63,200 bases of DNA from Nonomuraea corallina. Lineage in GTDB: Bacteria; Actinomycetota; Actinomycetes; Streptosporangiales; Streptosporangiaceae. The stretch spans positions 1 to 63,200 of the forward strand of contig NZ_JAPNNL010000019.1 in assembly GCF_027620315.1 (NCBI RefSeq), written 5' to 3'. The notes under the pieces were generated by a model that was not told where the DNA came from, ran no database searches, and saw only the letters and a program-made list of their open reading frames with translations. Shown here piece by piece: positions 8,443 to 17,773 of this stretch. Position numbers and translations under genes: made by a program. Within the stretch, counting starts at the first letter, position 1. Each line of letters begins with the position of its first letter.

Positions 8443-9233
8443 CGGAAGAACCCCTTCAGGACGGGCGCGAGCGCGGCGGGCTTGACGATGTGGTTCTCGC
8501 CGGGGAGCGTGCGGTGCTCGGCGTTCGGCAGCACCCTGGCCAGGTCGCGGGTGCCGTTGCGGATCCAGGCGGGGCTCTTGCTCCCGTCGACGACCAGGGC
8601 CGGCATCTTGACGTCGTCCCACCGGCCCTCGGGCAGCGGCTCGCCGTGCTCGAACTCGGTCACGAACGCCAGGTCGTAGGGCAGGGTGTGGGCCACCGCC
8701 TTCATGCCGGACCAGCCGGGCATGAGGGGCATCATGGCGACCACCGGGGCGGGCAGGTGGACGCCCCGGCGCATGAAGTAGCGGATCGCCGCGCCCGGCT
8801 TGCCCTGGGCGAGCATGGTCTCGATGCTGGTGGTGTAGTCGGCGGGGATGGGCGGGCGGGTGCCGTCGACCACGAACGGCGGCTCGAACACCGCGATCTT
8901 GCTGACCGGCAGCCCGCTCGCGGCGGCGGCCAGGGCCAGCGCCGCGCCGGACGAGATCCCGTACAGGAAGACCGGCCCGCCGATCATCTCGACGAGGGCC
9001 TCGATGTCCTCGATCTCACGCTCCGGGGCGTACGGCGCGGTGTCGCCGCTCTCGCCGCGCCCGCGCCGGTCGTAGGTGTAGACGGTGTAGTCGCCGGCCA
9101 GCTCCTCGGCGAGCCCGGTGTTGGGGCCCGAGGCGCGGTGGCACATGGCGCCGTCGACCAGCAGGAGCGCGGGGCCCTGGCCGATGCGGGTGTAAGCGAT
9201 GGTGGTGCCGTCGAGGGACGTCACGGTGGTCAT
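8439..9233 (-). CDS. Alpha/beta hydrolase
   Basis: 264 aa. The nucleophile elbow GISSG holds Ser near residue 95. The acid is probably Asp in LVVDGSKSP, and the catalytic His is in GENHIVKP near the C-terminus. The oxyanion region is around LLVDGAMCHRA. There is no signal peptide, so it is cytoplasmic. The start at 9233 has an AAGGAGG ribosome binding site. A good promoter lies just upstream (9260-9288). It heads a two-gene operon with the YdeI-like gene. The substrate is unknown; esterase or small-lactone hydrolase would fit. Confidence 0.9.
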   Translation of the reverse strand: MTTVTSLDGTTIAYTRIGQGPALLLVDGAMCHRASGPNTGLAEELAGDYTVYTYDRRGRGESGDTAPYAPEREIEDIEALVEMIGGPVFLYGISSGAALALAAAASGLPVSKIAVFEPPFVVDGTRPPIPADYTTSIETMLAQGKPGAAIRYFMRRGVHLPAPVVAMMPLMPGWSGMKAVAHTLPYDLAFVTEFEHGEPLPEGRWDDVKMPALVVDGSKSPAWIRNGTRDLARVLPNAEHRTLPGENHIVKPAALAPVLKGFFR

Positions 9234-9259
9234 GTCGGCCTCCTTGGGGGGATGTGAGG

Positions 9260-9288
9260 ATCATGTCACCGACAAAAAAAGTTGTCAA
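9260..9288 (-). promoter_or_regulatory. Promoter of the hydrolase operon
   Basis: On the minus strand, a perfect -35 TTGACA (9283-9288) is followed after exactly 17 nt by CATGAT (9260-9265), a 4/6 match to TATAAT. Transcription would start about 20 nt upstream of the hydrolase ATG, leaving room for the ribosome binding site. The spacer is A/T-rich, unlike the surroundings. Confidence 0.65.
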
Positions 9289-9378
9289 GACTCTCCGGGG
9301 CCGGTCGTGAGGCGGTCCGGCCCGTCCGGCAGGCTGGGGATGACGGCCGTCCGGCCGGAGCCCGCAGGAGGAGTCACC

Positions 9379-9855
9379 ATGGAGATCATCGCCACCCCTG
9401 AGAGGCCGTCCGGCATCCGGCGTGCCCTGTTCCGGCTGCCGATCCACCTCTACCGCCTGCGACTGGGATGGCTGATGGGCGGCCGGTTCATGCTGGTCAC
9501 CCACACCGGGCGGGTGTCCGGCCGGCCCCGCCAGGTCGTCCTGGAGATCGTCAACCACGACGCGGCCGACGGCAGCCGCGTCGCGGCCGCCGGGTTCGGC
9601 CGCCGCTCCGACTGGTACCGCAACGTGCTGAAGACGCCGGAGGTGACGGTGCAGGTCGGCACCCGGGCGGTGCCGATGGTCGCCCGGCCGCTCGACCCGG
9701 AGGAGGGCGCCGAGCTCATGGCCGGGTACGCGCGCCGCAACCCCGGCCTGGCCAAGCGGATGTCGAAGGCCATGGGATTCCTGGTCGACGGCTCCGAGTC
9801 CGACTACCGGGAACTGGGGAGAAGCCTGCCGTTCGTCCGGTTCGCCCCGCGCTGA
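9379..9855 (+). CDS. Deazaflavin (F420)-dependent nitroreductase family protein
   Basis: 158 aa from ATG at 9379, preceded by GGAGGAG. The DUF385/Ddn-like split-barrel fold is indicated by LVTHTGRVSGRPRQVVLE, a glycine/serine phosphate-contact strand, then SDWYRNVLKTPEVTVQVG and a C-terminal LPFVRFAPR. Family members use F420H2 to reduce nitro groups, quinones or enones. It is divergent from the hydrolase operon with about 145 nt between starts. No F420 biosynthesis gene is visible here. Confidence 0.88.
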   Translation: MEIIATPERPSGIRRALFRLPIHLYRLRLGWLMGGRFMLVTHTGRVSGRPRQVVLEIVNHDAADGSRVAAAGFGRRSDWYRNVLKTPEVTVQVGTRAVPMVARPLDPEEGAELMAGYARRNPGLAKRMSKAMGFLVDGSESDYRELGRSLPFVRFAPR

Positions 9856-10093
9856 CGGGTCCGGACGTCAGCGGGTCGTCGCGAGTTCTCCAGGCTGACG
9901 GGCCGACGGGACGATCGGCTGGTCTCCCGCCGCGTTCCCGGGTCCGGCATCCGGGATGACCGGGGATCACCACCAAGGGTCAGGGGTAACGGCACGGCCA
10001 CGAAGGGCGATTCATCACCTTAAAGGGGTCATAATCCTGTCCAGTGTCCGGCGGGGGGCCGGAACCGGAGGCGGGACGGGAGGGCCGATCACG

Positions 10094-12133
10094 GTGTTCG
10101 CCGGGAAGGCCACATGGACGGGCCCGCGCGTGGCGGCCCTCGTCATGGCGGTTGCCGCGCCGCTCCTCGAACTGGCCGCGATCCTCCGATGGGCGGGGCT
10201 TCCTCCGGAGTGGACGCCTCCGGCCACCGTGACTCCGCAGTCGGCCGTGGCGTTCACCTTCCCCGCCGTCGGCGCGTACCTCATCGCGCACCGCCCCCGG
10301 CTGAACATGGCCTGGATGATGTCCGTCGGCGGGCTCGCGGCGGGACTCAGCGACTTCTTCCAGTCGCTCATGTTCCGGGCCGCCGCCGACGGCAACCTGA
10401 TGCTCGCCGGCCACCTGCGCTACACGTACGCCGTCTTCTGGGCGGTGTGCGGGTTCACGCTGACCGCGCTGCTGCCGCTGTACTCGCCCGACGGACGGCT
10501 GCCGTCGCCGCGCTGGCGCCTGGTGCTCGGGCTGAGCGCGCTCTCGCTCGGCGCCGAGACGGTGCGCAACATCACCCGCCCGACCCCGTCCCCGATCGGC
10601 TACCCCTTTCCCGAGATCGTCCCCAACCCGCTGGAGATCCCGGCCCTGGCCCCGTACCAGGACGTCATCACGACGGCGGCCTGGACCGGCATCTACCTCT
10701 CGCTGGTGCTCTCCGCGTTCTCCCTGGTCCTGCGGCTGCGGTGGGCCGACCCGGTGGGCAGGCGGCAGATCGGCTGGCCGCTGTTCGCGTTCGCCGGCTA
10801 CGTCGTCTTCCTGATCGCCGGGGAGGCGCTGCCGGGCCTGAAATGGCTCGGGGTGCTGTGGTCCGCGCTCATCCCGATCGCGGTGGCCTTCGCGGTCATG
10901 CGCTACCGGCTGTACGGGATCGACACCGTCATCAGCCGCGCCTTCGTCGCCGCCGGGCTGATCGGTATGGTCAGCGCCGTCTACTTCGGCGTCGGCGCCG
11001 TGGCCAGCCTGGGCGTCTCCGGGTACGACCGCGTCGCCGGCCTGGCGTCGGCCCTGTTCGCCGGGGCGTTCTTCCAGCCGCTGCGGCGCATGCTGCAGCG
11101 GACCGTCGACCGCATGCTCTACGGGAAGGTCGGCGACCCGGCGCTGCTGGCCGGCCGGCTCACCCAGGCGATCCGGCGCGGCGATCCCGCCGAGGCGCTG
11201 ACCTCGGTCGTCGGCGTGCTGCGTGACGGGCTGGCGGTCGAGGGCGTGGCCGTGGAGGTGGCCGACGGAGAGCCCCGGTACGTGGAGAACGGCCGGATCG
11301 GCGACCGGCCACGCGAGGTGCCGCTGGTCTGGCACGGCGAGCAGGTCGGCCGGCTGCTGGTGGGCGCCCCCGGCCCGCGTCGCTTCCCGGCGGCGCACGA
11401 CGAGCGGGTGCTCGCCACCCTCGCCCCGTACGCGGCCGACGTCGCGCATGCCGTGCGGATGGCCGCTGACCTGCAACGTTCCAGGGAGCGCATCCTGACG
11501 ACCCGGGAGGAGGAACGGCGGCGGCTGCGCCGCGACCTGCACGACGGGCTGGGGCAGAGCCTGGCCGGCATGGCCATGCTCATCAACATCGCCCGCAGCC
11601 GGTTGAAGGAGGCGCCGGACTCGGCCGACGCCCTGCTGCGCGAGCTGCGCACCGGGATGGACGCCGTCGCCGGCGACATCCGCGAGCTGGTGTACGGGCT
11701 GCGCCCGCCGGCCCTCGACGAGCTGGGCCTGGTGCGGGCCGTGCGCGAACTGGCCGACCAGGCGTCACCGGAGGTGGCGGTCGAGGTCACGGTCGAGGGG
11801 GAGCTGTCGGAGCTCCCCGCGGCCGTGGAGGTCGCCGTCTACCGCATCGTGCAGGAGGCGCTGACCAACGTGCGGCGGCACGCGCGGGCCGGGAAGGCCC
11901 GCATCCACCTGCAGCGGGAACGCGAGGTGCTGCGGGTGACCGTCGCCGACGACGGCCGCGGCCTGCCGGAGGGCCGCCGCTCCGGCGTCGGCCTGAGCTC
12001 GATGCGCGAGCGCGCGGCCGAGCTGGGCGGCATCTGCGTGATCAGCGGCCCTCCCGGCGAGGGCACCCGGGTCGAGGTCATGCTCCCCCTCCTGCCGCAG
12101 CCTGAGCCGGCCTCGCGTCCCGGGCGTCCCTGA
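10094..12133 (+). CDS. Orphan sensor histidine kinase with GAF-like region
   Basis: 679 aa from GTG at 10094; a GGGAGGG sequence lies upstream, while the longest frame opens at 9956. Residues 1-330 hold eight or more membrane helices in a 7TM-like arrangement. A soluble GAF-like region covers about 330-460. A coiled segment leads to the phospho-acceptor His in RRDLHDGLGQSLAGM. The HATPase domain carries EALTNVRRHARAG and GVGLSSMRERAAELGG. No response regulator is adjacent, so its partner must be elsewhere. The large membrane sensor distinguishes it from the two paired kinases at 2.4-7.2 kb. Confidence 0.88.
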   Translation: MFAGKATWTGPRVAALVMAVAAPLLELAAILRWAGLPPEWTPPATVTPQSAVAFTFPAVGAYLIAHRPRLNMAWMMSVGGLAAGLSDFFQSLMFRAAADGNLMLAGHLRYTYAVFWAVCGFTLTALLPLYSPDGRLPSPRWRLVLGLSALSLGAETVRNITRPTPSPIGYPFPEIVPNPLEIPALAPYQDVITTAAWTGIYLSLVLSAFSLVLRLRWADPVGRRQIGWPLFAFAGYVVFLIAGEALPGLKWLGVLWSALIPIAVAFAVMRYRLYGIDTVISRAFVAAGLIGMVSAVYFGVGAVASLGVSGYDRVAGLASALFAGAFFQPLRRMLQRTVDRMLYGKVGDPALLAGRLTQAIRRGDPAEALTSVVGVLRDGLAVEGVAVEVADGEPRYVENGRIGDRPREVPLVWHGEQVGRLLVGAPGPRRFPAAHDERVLATLAPYAADVAHAVRMAADLQRSRERILTTREEERRRLRRDLHDGLGQSLAGMAMLINIARSRLKEAPDSADALLRELRTGMDAVAGDIRELVYGLRPPALDELGLVRAVRELADQASPEVAVEVTVEGELSELPAAVEVAVYRIVQEALTNVRRHARAGKARIHLQREREVLRVTVADDGRGLPEGRRSGVGLSSMRERAAELGGICVISGPPGEGTRVEVMLPLLPQPEPASRPGRP

Positions 12134-12197
12134 CCGTCAGACGCCACGCCTCGCGGTGATCGCCGCGCCCGGTGGGTCCAGGCATGCGGGCTTGTTG

Positions 12198-12227
12198 TTG
12201 CATGTGCGTAAAAGCATGCACGTACAA
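12198..12227. promoter_or_regulatory. Imperfect inverted repeat, probable MarR operator
   Basis: TTGCATGTGCGTA (12198-12210) and CATGCACGTACAA (12215-12227) form an imperfect inverted repeat (9 of 13 positions) around AAAG. It ends 29 nt upstream of the MarR-family start, where autoregulatory operators of this family normally lie. It is the only A/T-rich stretch nearby. Confidence 0.6.
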
Positions 12228-12256
12228 GTAAGCTGGTGTCGACCCGAGGAGCGCCG

Positions 12257-12673
12257 ATGACCGCCGACACCGACCTGTGGGACCAGTTGCTCACCCTGCA
12301 CGCCCACGTGGAGAGCCGCCTGGCCCAGGCCCTCCAGCGCGGGCACGGCCTGGGGCTGTCGGAGTTCCGCGCCCTCGGCCACCTCGCCGCCGCCCCCGAC
12401 AGCGAGCTGCGCATGCAGGACCTCGCCGGCAGGCTCGGGCTCAACCAGAGCTCCGTCACCCGCCTGGTCGGCCGCCTCGACACCGCCGGACTCGCCTACC
12501 GCGACCTGTGCCCCGACGACAAGCGCGGCGTCTACGCCGTGCTGAAGGACGACGGCCGCGACCGGCTCGAAGCCGCCCGCGGCACGTACGAGCAGGTGCT
12601 CACCGCCGCCCTCGACGAGGCCGCCGAGCAGCACCCCGGCCTGCGCGGCCTGCTCGGGGCGCTACGCGCCTGA
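12257..12673 (+). CDS. MarR-family transcriptional regulator
   Basis: 138 aa from ATG at 12257 with a CGAGGAG ribosome binding site. The winged HTH spans residues 35-105: LSEFRALGHLAAAP, the recognition helix region LGLNQSSVTRLVGRLDTAG, and a wing with CPDDKRGVYAVL. Terminal helices provide dimerisation. The inverted repeat immediately upstream suggests autorepression. No divergent target gene is obvious; the preceding histidine kinase is co-directional. Confidence 0.92.
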   Translation: MTADTDLWDQLLTLHAHVESRLAQALQRGHGLGLSEFRALGHLAAAPDSELRMQDLAGRLGLNQSSVTRLVGRLDTAGLAYRDLCPDDKRGVYAVLKDDGRDRLEAARGTYEQVLTAALDEAAEQHPGLRGLLGALRA

Positions 12674-12800
12674 AACCGCTCCGCTCCTGCTCCCGCTGCT
12701 TGCGCCGCCGCCCCACGAACCAGCCGATCCCGAGTGCGACGAGCCCCAGCGGGGTACGCGCGAGCCACCGCGCCAGCACAACTTTGAAGAATCCTTTCAT
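12600..12800 (-). CDS. DUF6203-like small membrane protein
   Basis: 66 aa from ATG at 12800. It opens MKGFFKVVLARWLARTPLGL and continues with one hydrophobic helix ending in a GRRRKQREQ basic stretch, the layout of the DUF6203 family of tiny actinobacterial proteins. The C-terminal 25 residues are an Arg-rich tail that overlaps the 3' end of the MarR gene (74 nt, tail to tail). The overlap could mean the frame is artificially extended. Function is unknown. Confidence 0.62.
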   Translation of the reverse strand: MKGFFKVVLARWLARTPLGLVALGIGWFVGRRRKQREQERSGFRRVAPRAGRAGRGAARRPRRGRR

Positions 12801-12936
12801 GGTCTTTGCCTCTGCCCCGGGCGGGCCGGGCCACACCGCCGCGCGAAACCGTCCCGTTTCATGAAGGCCATCAACGGTACGCATCGTTCAGCGGACTGAA
12901 ACCGTAGTGTCAGCGGAGCTGCCTAAGATCCACGGC

Positions 12937-13431
12937 ATGAGCGGAACCATCGGGACGGCGCACTTCGTTCATGTGGACCTCCACGTCCACTACCGCCAGG
13001 CCTACCTCGTCGACGACGAGGCCACCGGGCCCCACGGCCTGCCGGAGGACCACCCGGCCCATCCGGTGGGCATCATCAGGGTCGAGGAGGGGGCCGCCTT
13101 CCTGATCACCGGGGCCGACACCGGCACGGTCGGGTTCACGGTGGCGGTGGCCGACCGCGACCCGGGGCCCGAGGAGGAGTTCGAGGACATCGTGGAGGTG
13201 GGGTTCCGCTCGGTGGGCGGCCGGGTGGCGCTGCACGAATGGGGCGGGCCGGCCTATGAGCTGCCGCCCCTGCCCGCCGGGCCGGGGTGGTACCGCCTCC
13301 GCTACCACGCCAGGGGGATGGACGGCCCGGTCGACGACTACCTGCTGCAGATCTGGCCGGCCGAGTCGGGCGAGCCGCGCGTCCTCAAGAGCAGCAGCGC
13401 CACGCTGCGCTACTGGATGCACCCCAGCTGA
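12937..13431 (+). CDS. Hypothetical soluble protein
   Basis: 164 aa from ATG at 12937; a GTG at 12907 would add ten residues and neither start has a clear ribosome binding site. The sequence has many beta strands (HFVHVDLHVHYRQAYLV, FLITGADTGTVGFTVAVADR, WYRLRYHARGMDG) and is acidic, with no membrane segment. It reads like a single beta-sandwich domain of the kind found as uncharacterised proteins in actinobacteria. It is convergent with the next gene. Function not recognised. Confidence 0.72.
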   Translation: MSGTIGTAHFVHVDLHVHYRQAYLVDDEATGPHGLPEDHPAHPVGIIRVEEGAAFLITGADTGTVGFTVAVADRDPGPEEEFEDIVEVGFRSVGGRVALHEWGGPAYELPPLPAGPGWYRLRYHARGMDGPVDDYLLQIWPAESGEPRVLKSSSATLRYWMHPS

Positions 13432-13470
13432 TCCGTTCCGGCCCCCGCCGTCCGCCTCCCGGCGGACGGG

Positions 13471-14043
13471 TCACAGCCAGCTCGCCCGGATGCTGTCGCC
13501 GCCCTCCGGCGGGGCGGTGCCGAGCCGGCCCGCGCGGACGTCGGCCAGTGCGCCCTCCACGCACGAGATGATCTCGTGGGCGCGCTCCCGCAGCGCGACC
13601 GCGTCCTGCGGGTACGTCTCGTCCACGTTCGCCTGCTTGAGCACGCCGTCCAGGTCCGACAGCCGCTCGGCCAGCCAGCCGAGGGGGTCGGCCGACAGGT
13701 CTCTGGCGAACACCCGGGGGCCGGGGTTCCAGTCGGTGAAGACCGGGTGGTGGTGGGTCCTGTCGAAGCTGCCGGGCCGCCCGTCGACGGATTCCAACAG
13801 GTCCACCCGCCAGATCGGCCGGCCCAGGCTGATGGGGCGGGCCGCGTAGACCGTGCCCTGGAGTTCGCCCTGGTCGAGCATCCGCAGTTCGACCCGGACG
13901 CCGTGCTCGGGGCCCTCCTGGCCCTTGTTCGGTTGCGGGTCGACGAAGTACAGGTCGCTGACGGCCACGCCGATCCGCTCGAAGCCGAAGACGTACAGCA
14001 CAGGATGCCCCTCTCTGTTGGTCCCTCTCCGGAGTATGAGCAT
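13471..14043 (-). CDS. Hypothetical soluble protein
   Basis: 190 aa from ATG at 14043. The first half is beta-rich (VLYVFGFERIGVAVSDLYFV; GVRVELRMLDQGELQGTVY). It then has an HHHPVFTDWNPG loop and a helical tail containing DETYPQDAVALRERAHEII. No catalytic motif or signal peptide is recognised. The gene is divergent from the ABC exporter pair, 95 nt apart, and convergent with the previous hypothetical gene. It is a real gene by codon use but of unknown role. Confidence 0.72.
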   Translation of the reverse strand: MLILRRGTNREGHPVLYVFGFERIGVAVSDLYFVDPQPNKGQEGPEHGVRVELRMLDQGELQGTVYAARPISLGRPIWRVDLLESVDGRPGSFDRTHHHPVFTDWNPGPRVFARDLSADPLGWLAERLSDLDGVLKQANVDETYPQDAVALRERAHEIISCVEGALADVRAGRLGTAPPEGGDSIRASWL

Positions 14044-14138
14044 GGCTCGCCCAGGAGAAAAGCGTTCGGAAAGTGTCGGTGGTCACTGATACACAAAAGG
14101 TTCGATGTCTGCCGTCGATCGGTCAGGGGGCCGTTTCC

Positions 14139-15950
14139 GTGAGCAGCAGTTCGGAGTTCTCCGTCTCCGGGCCGGTCTACGACCGGCGGGGCCCGGTGCG
14201 CTGGCTCTGGTCCCATGTGCGCAGTCACCCGCTCCACCTGACGGGGTTCCTCGGCGGGTCGCTGGTCATGGTGGTGCTCAACGCCATGGTCCCGCAGCTC
14301 ATCGGCTCGGCCTTCGACGCGGTGCTGGGCGAGCGGTCGGCGCTCGGCGCGATCGCGCTGGTCACGCTGGCGGTGGTGCTGGCCCGCGGCCTGTTCGACG
14401 TGGCGGCGCGGCTGTCGGGTGAGGTGCTGGCCAAGCGGCTGGAGCGTGACGCCCGCGACGAGCTCTACGTGAGCCTGCTGGGCAAGAGCCAGACCTTCCA
14501 CAACCGCCAGCGGATCGGCGACCTGATGGCCCGGGCCGCCAACGACATCCGGCAGCTGTCCATCATGATCTCCCCGGGCGTCGACCTGATCGTCGACTCC
14601 GGACTGTCCGGCCTGGTGCCGCTGTTCTTCATCGCCATGATCGACCCCCGGCTGCTGCTCGTGCCGGGCGTGTTCGCGGTCCTGTTCGTGCTCGCGCTCT
14701 GGCACTACATGCGCCAGCTCAACCCGGTGGCGACCCGGATGCGCGAGCAGTTCGGCGATCTCAACGCCGGGCTCAACGAGGCCGTGCGCGGCATCGAGGT
14801 CATCAAGGTCACCGCGCAGGAGGCGCAGGAGCGCCGCCGCTTCCGCGCCCGGGCCCGCCTCTACCGCGACTCGTTCGTACGCAACGGCCTGGTGCAGGCC
14901 CGCTACCTGCCGACGCTGCTCTTCGCGGCCGCGATGGCCGGGGCGCTGTGGCACGCGCTCGCGCTGCAGGCGGCGGGCCAGATCACGATCGGCGACGTGG
15001 TGGCCTTCATGGGGCTGATGGGCATGCTCGGCTTCCCCACCCAGATGTCGATCTTCACGTTCTCGCTGGTGCAGCTCGGCATCGTGGCCGCCCGCCGGAT
15101 CCTGGCCATCGTCAACGCCGAGACCGAGCTGGAGCAGCCGGCCGAGGGCCACGCCGCGCCCATCACCGGTGAGATCGTCTTCGACGACGTGACGTTCGGC
15201 TACGAGGGCGGCGACCCGGTGCTGCGCGGGGTGTCGTTCACCGTGCGGCCGGGCGAGACGGTCGCCGTCGTCGGCGAGACCGGCTCCGGCAAGAGCACGC
15301 TCACCAAGCTCGTCCCGCGCATCTACGACGTCACCTCCGGCCGCGTCCTCGTCGACGGCGTCGACGTGCGGGAGTGGGACCTCGACTCGCTGCGCTCCCA
15401 GATCTCCGCCATCGAGCAGGACATCGTGCTGTTCTCCCGCTCGGTGGCCGAGAACATCGGCTTCGGCCTGGGCCAGCGGGCCGGCCGCGACGACGTGGTG
15501 CGGGCCGCCGAAGACGCGCAGGCGGCCGAGTTCATCGGCGAGCTCGACGACGGCTACGACACCGTCATCGGCGAGCGCGGCGTCACCCTCTCCGGCGGCC
15601 AGCGCCAGCGGCTGGCCATCGCGCGGGCGCTGCTGACCGACCCGGCGATCCTCGTGCTCGACGACTCCACCAGCGCCGTCGACTCCGCCACCGAAGACCT
15701 GATCCAGCAGGCGATCGGCCGCCTGCTCGACGGCCGCACCACCCTGCTGATCACCCACCGGCTGTCCCAGATCAGATGGGCCGACAAGGTCCTGCTGCTC
15801 AAACGCGGCGAGCTGGTCGACTTCGGCACCCACGACGAGCTGCTCGGCCGCAGCCCCCTCTACCGCCGGATCTTCGCCCACTACGACGAGGCCCTGCCGG
15901 GCGAGGGCGACGCGCCCGTGCTGGCGGGCGAGCAGGGGAGGGCCTCCTGA
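14139..15950 (+). CDS. ABC exporter half-transporter (subunit 1)
   Basis: About 603 aa from GTG at 14139, after an AGGGGG sequence. Residues 20-310 form a six-helix ABC transmembrane domain. The ATPase domain has Walker A GETGSGKST, Q-loop Q in SAIEQDIVLFS, signature LSGGQRQRLA, and Walker B ILVLDDSTSAVD in which Asp replaces the catalytic Glu after the Walker B Asp. H-loop is TLLITHRLS. The degenerate site plus the adjacent partner gene indicate a heterodimeric multidrug or lipid exporter of the BmrC/D or TM287/288 type. The stop overlaps the partner's ATG by 1 nt. Confidence 0.93.
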   Translation: MSSSSEFSVSGPVYDRRGPVRWLWSHVRSHPLHLTGFLGGSLVMVVLNAMVPQLIGSAFDAVLGERSALGAIALVTLAVVLARGLFDVAARLSGEVLAKRLERDARDELYVSLLGKSQTFHNRQRIGDLMARAANDIRQLSIMISPGVDLIVDSGLSGLVPLFFIAMIDPRLLLVPGVFAVLFVLALWHYMRQLNPVATRMREQFGDLNAGLNEAVRGIEVIKVTAQEAQERRRFRARARLYRDSFVRNGLVQARYLPTLLFAAAMAGALWHALALQAAGQITIGDVVAFMGLMGMLGFPTQMSIFTFSLVQLGIVAARRILAIVNAETELEQPAEGHAAPITGEIVFDDVTFGYEGGDPVLRGVSFTVRPGETVAVVGETGSGKSTLTKLVPRIYDVTSGRVLVDGVDVREWDLDSLRSQISAIEQDIVLFSRSVAENIGFGLGQRAGRDDVVRAAEDAQAAEFIGELDDGYDTVIGERGVTLSGGQRQRLAIARALLTDPAILVLDDSTSAVDSATEDLIQQAIGRLLDGRTTLLITHRLSQIRWADKVLLLKRGELVDFGTHDELLGRSPLYRRIFAHYDEALPGEGDAPVLAGEQGRAS

Positions 15951-17773
15951 TGGGCTTCCTGATGGACGGCCTGGAGGCCGAGGACTACGACCGCACCTAC
16001 AACGACCGCGAGCTGCTGCGCCGGATCCTGTCCTACTTCCGGCCCAAGTTCGGGGCGATGCTGGTGGTCGCCGCCATGATCGTGCTGGGGTCGCTGGGCC
16101 AGGCGGCGGTGCCGCTCGTGGTCAGCTGGGGCGTCGACGCCGTCCAGGACGGCACGATCGGCGACGCCGCCTGGCTGCTCTCCGGGGCGCTGCTGCTGGC
16201 CGGGGCCCTCGGCTGGGTGTTCAACTTCTTCCGCCAGTGGTTCAGCGCCCGGGTGACCGGTGACGTCGTGCTCCACCTGCGTGAGGACGCCTTCGACGCG
16301 GTGCTCCAGCGCGACCTGTCGTTCTATGACGAGACGCCCTCGGGCCGGATCGTCAGCCGGGTGACGTCCGACACCGACGACTTCGCCACCGTGTCCACGC
16401 TCACCATGGACCTCGTCAGCCAGGTGCTGATGGTCGGGTTCGTCACGGTCCTGCTGTTCCTGCGCAGCGTCGAGCTGGCCCTGCTGACGCTCCTCGTGGT
16501 GCCGGTGGTGATGGGCCTGGCCCTGCTGTTCCGGCGGCTCGCCCGCGCCACCACCCGCAGGGCGCAGCGCTCGCTCAGCCGGGTCAACGCCAACCTGCAG
16601 GAGACCATGGGCGGCATCGCGGTGGCCAAGAGCTTCCGCCAGGAGCGTCAGGTCCACGACGAGTTCCTGCCGATCAACCGGCAGAGCTACCAGGTGACGC
16701 TGCGCCAGGGCTTCGTCTTCTCGGCCATCTTCCCCGTGCTGTTCCTGGTCGCCGGGCTGGCCACGGTCGCGCTCGTGCAGCTCGGCGGCACGGCCGTGCT
16801 CGACGGGCGGCTCTCGGCCGGAGACTGGTACCTGTTCCTCCAGGGCGTAGCGCTGTTCTGGTTCCCGCTGACGTCCATCGCCGCGTTCTGGTCGCAGTTC
16901 CAGCAGGGCCTGTCGGCGGCGGAGCGGGTCTTCGCGCTGATCGACGCGCCGCTGCGGGTGGTGCAGACCGGCGCGGAGCCGGTCGGCAGGCTGGCCGGCC
17001 GCATCGAGTTCCAGGGCGTCACCTTCGGCTACGACCCGGCCAGCCCGGTGCTGCGCGACTTCGACCTGCGGATCGAGTCGGGCGAGACGGTCGCGCTCGT
17101 CGGCCACACCGGCGCCGGCAAGTCCACGCTCAGCAAGCTGATCACCCGCTTCTACGAGTTCCAGGAGGGCCGCCTGCTCGTCGACGGCCGCGACATCCGC
17201 GGCCTCGACCTGGGCGACTACCGCCGGCAGATCGGCGCGGTGCCGCAGGCGCCGTTCCTGTTCAGCGGCACGGTGGCCGACAACATCCGCTACCCCAGGC
17301 CCGACGCGACCGACGACGAGGTCCGCGCGGCGGCCGAGGCGGTCGGCGGCGGCGACTGGATCGACGCCCTGCCCCAGGGCCTGGCCACCGACGTCGGGGA
17401 GCACGGCCGGGCCCTGTCGATGGGCCAGCGCCAGCTCGTCGCGCTGGCCCGCCTGCTCGTCCAGGACCCGGCGATCGTGGTGCTCGACGAGGCCACGGCC
17501 AGCGTCGACCCGCTCACCGAGGCCCAGATCCAGGAGGGCCTCGACGTGGTGCTCGCCGACCGCACCTCCATCGTCATCGCCCACCGGCTGTCCACGATCG
17601 AGCACGTCGACCGCATCATCGTGCTCGACCACGGCCGCATCGTCGAGGAGGGCGACCATCTGACGCTGCTCGCCAGGGGCGGCCGCTACTGCCAGGTCTA
17701 CAACACCTACTTCCGCCACCAGTCGCCCCACTACCGGGCGGGCAGCGGGTTCGTGCCCCTCGGCTCGTCCTGA
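15950..17773 (+). CDS. ABC exporter half-transporter (subunit 2)
   Basis: 607 aa from ATG at 15950, sharing an A with the stop of the first subunit (TGATG). The transmembrane domain spans residues 30-340. The ATPase domain has Walker A GHTGAGKST, a signature LSMGQRQLVALAR (LSMGQ instead of LSGGQ), Walker B IVVLDEATASVD with the catalytic Glu intact, and H-loop SIVIAHRLS. So this half carries the consensus Walker B and the other half carries the consensus signature, the pattern expected of an asymmetric heterodimer with one competent ATP site. Confidence 0.94.
   Translation: MGFLMDGLEAEDYDRTYNDRELLRRILSYFRPKFGAMLVVAAMIVLGSLGQAAVPLVVSWGVDAVQDGTIGDAAWLLSGALLLAGALGWVFNFFRQWFSARVTGDVVLHLREDAFDAVLQRDLSFYDETPSGRIVSRVTSDTDDFATVSTLTMDLVSQVLMVGFVTVLLFLRSVELALLTLLVVPVVMGLALLFRRLARATTRRAQRSLSRVNANLQETMGGIAVAKSFRQERQVHDEFLPINRQSYQVTLRQGFVFSAIFPVLFLVAGLATVALVQLGGTAVLDGRLSAGDWYLFLQGVALFWFPLTSIAAFWSQFQQGLSAAERVFALIDAPLRVVQTGAEPVGRLAGRIEFQGVTFGYDPASPVLRDFDLRIESGETVALVGHTGAGKSTLSKLITRFYEFQEGRLLVDGRDIRGLDLGDYRRQIGAVPQAPFLFSGTVADNIRYPRPDATDDEVRAAAEAVGGGDWIDALPQGLATDVGEHGRALSMGQRQLVALARLLVQDPAIVVLDEATASVDPLTEAQIQEGLDVVLADRTSIVIAHRLSTIEHVDRIIVLDHGRIVEEGDHLTLLARGGRYCQVYNTYFRHQSPHYRAGSGFVPLGSS

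Noticed and set aside
13410-17731. Long minus-strand frames opposite the ABC exporter genes
   Set aside because: Antisense shadows of GC-biased codons; products are low-complexity, while the plus strand encodes full ABC motifs.
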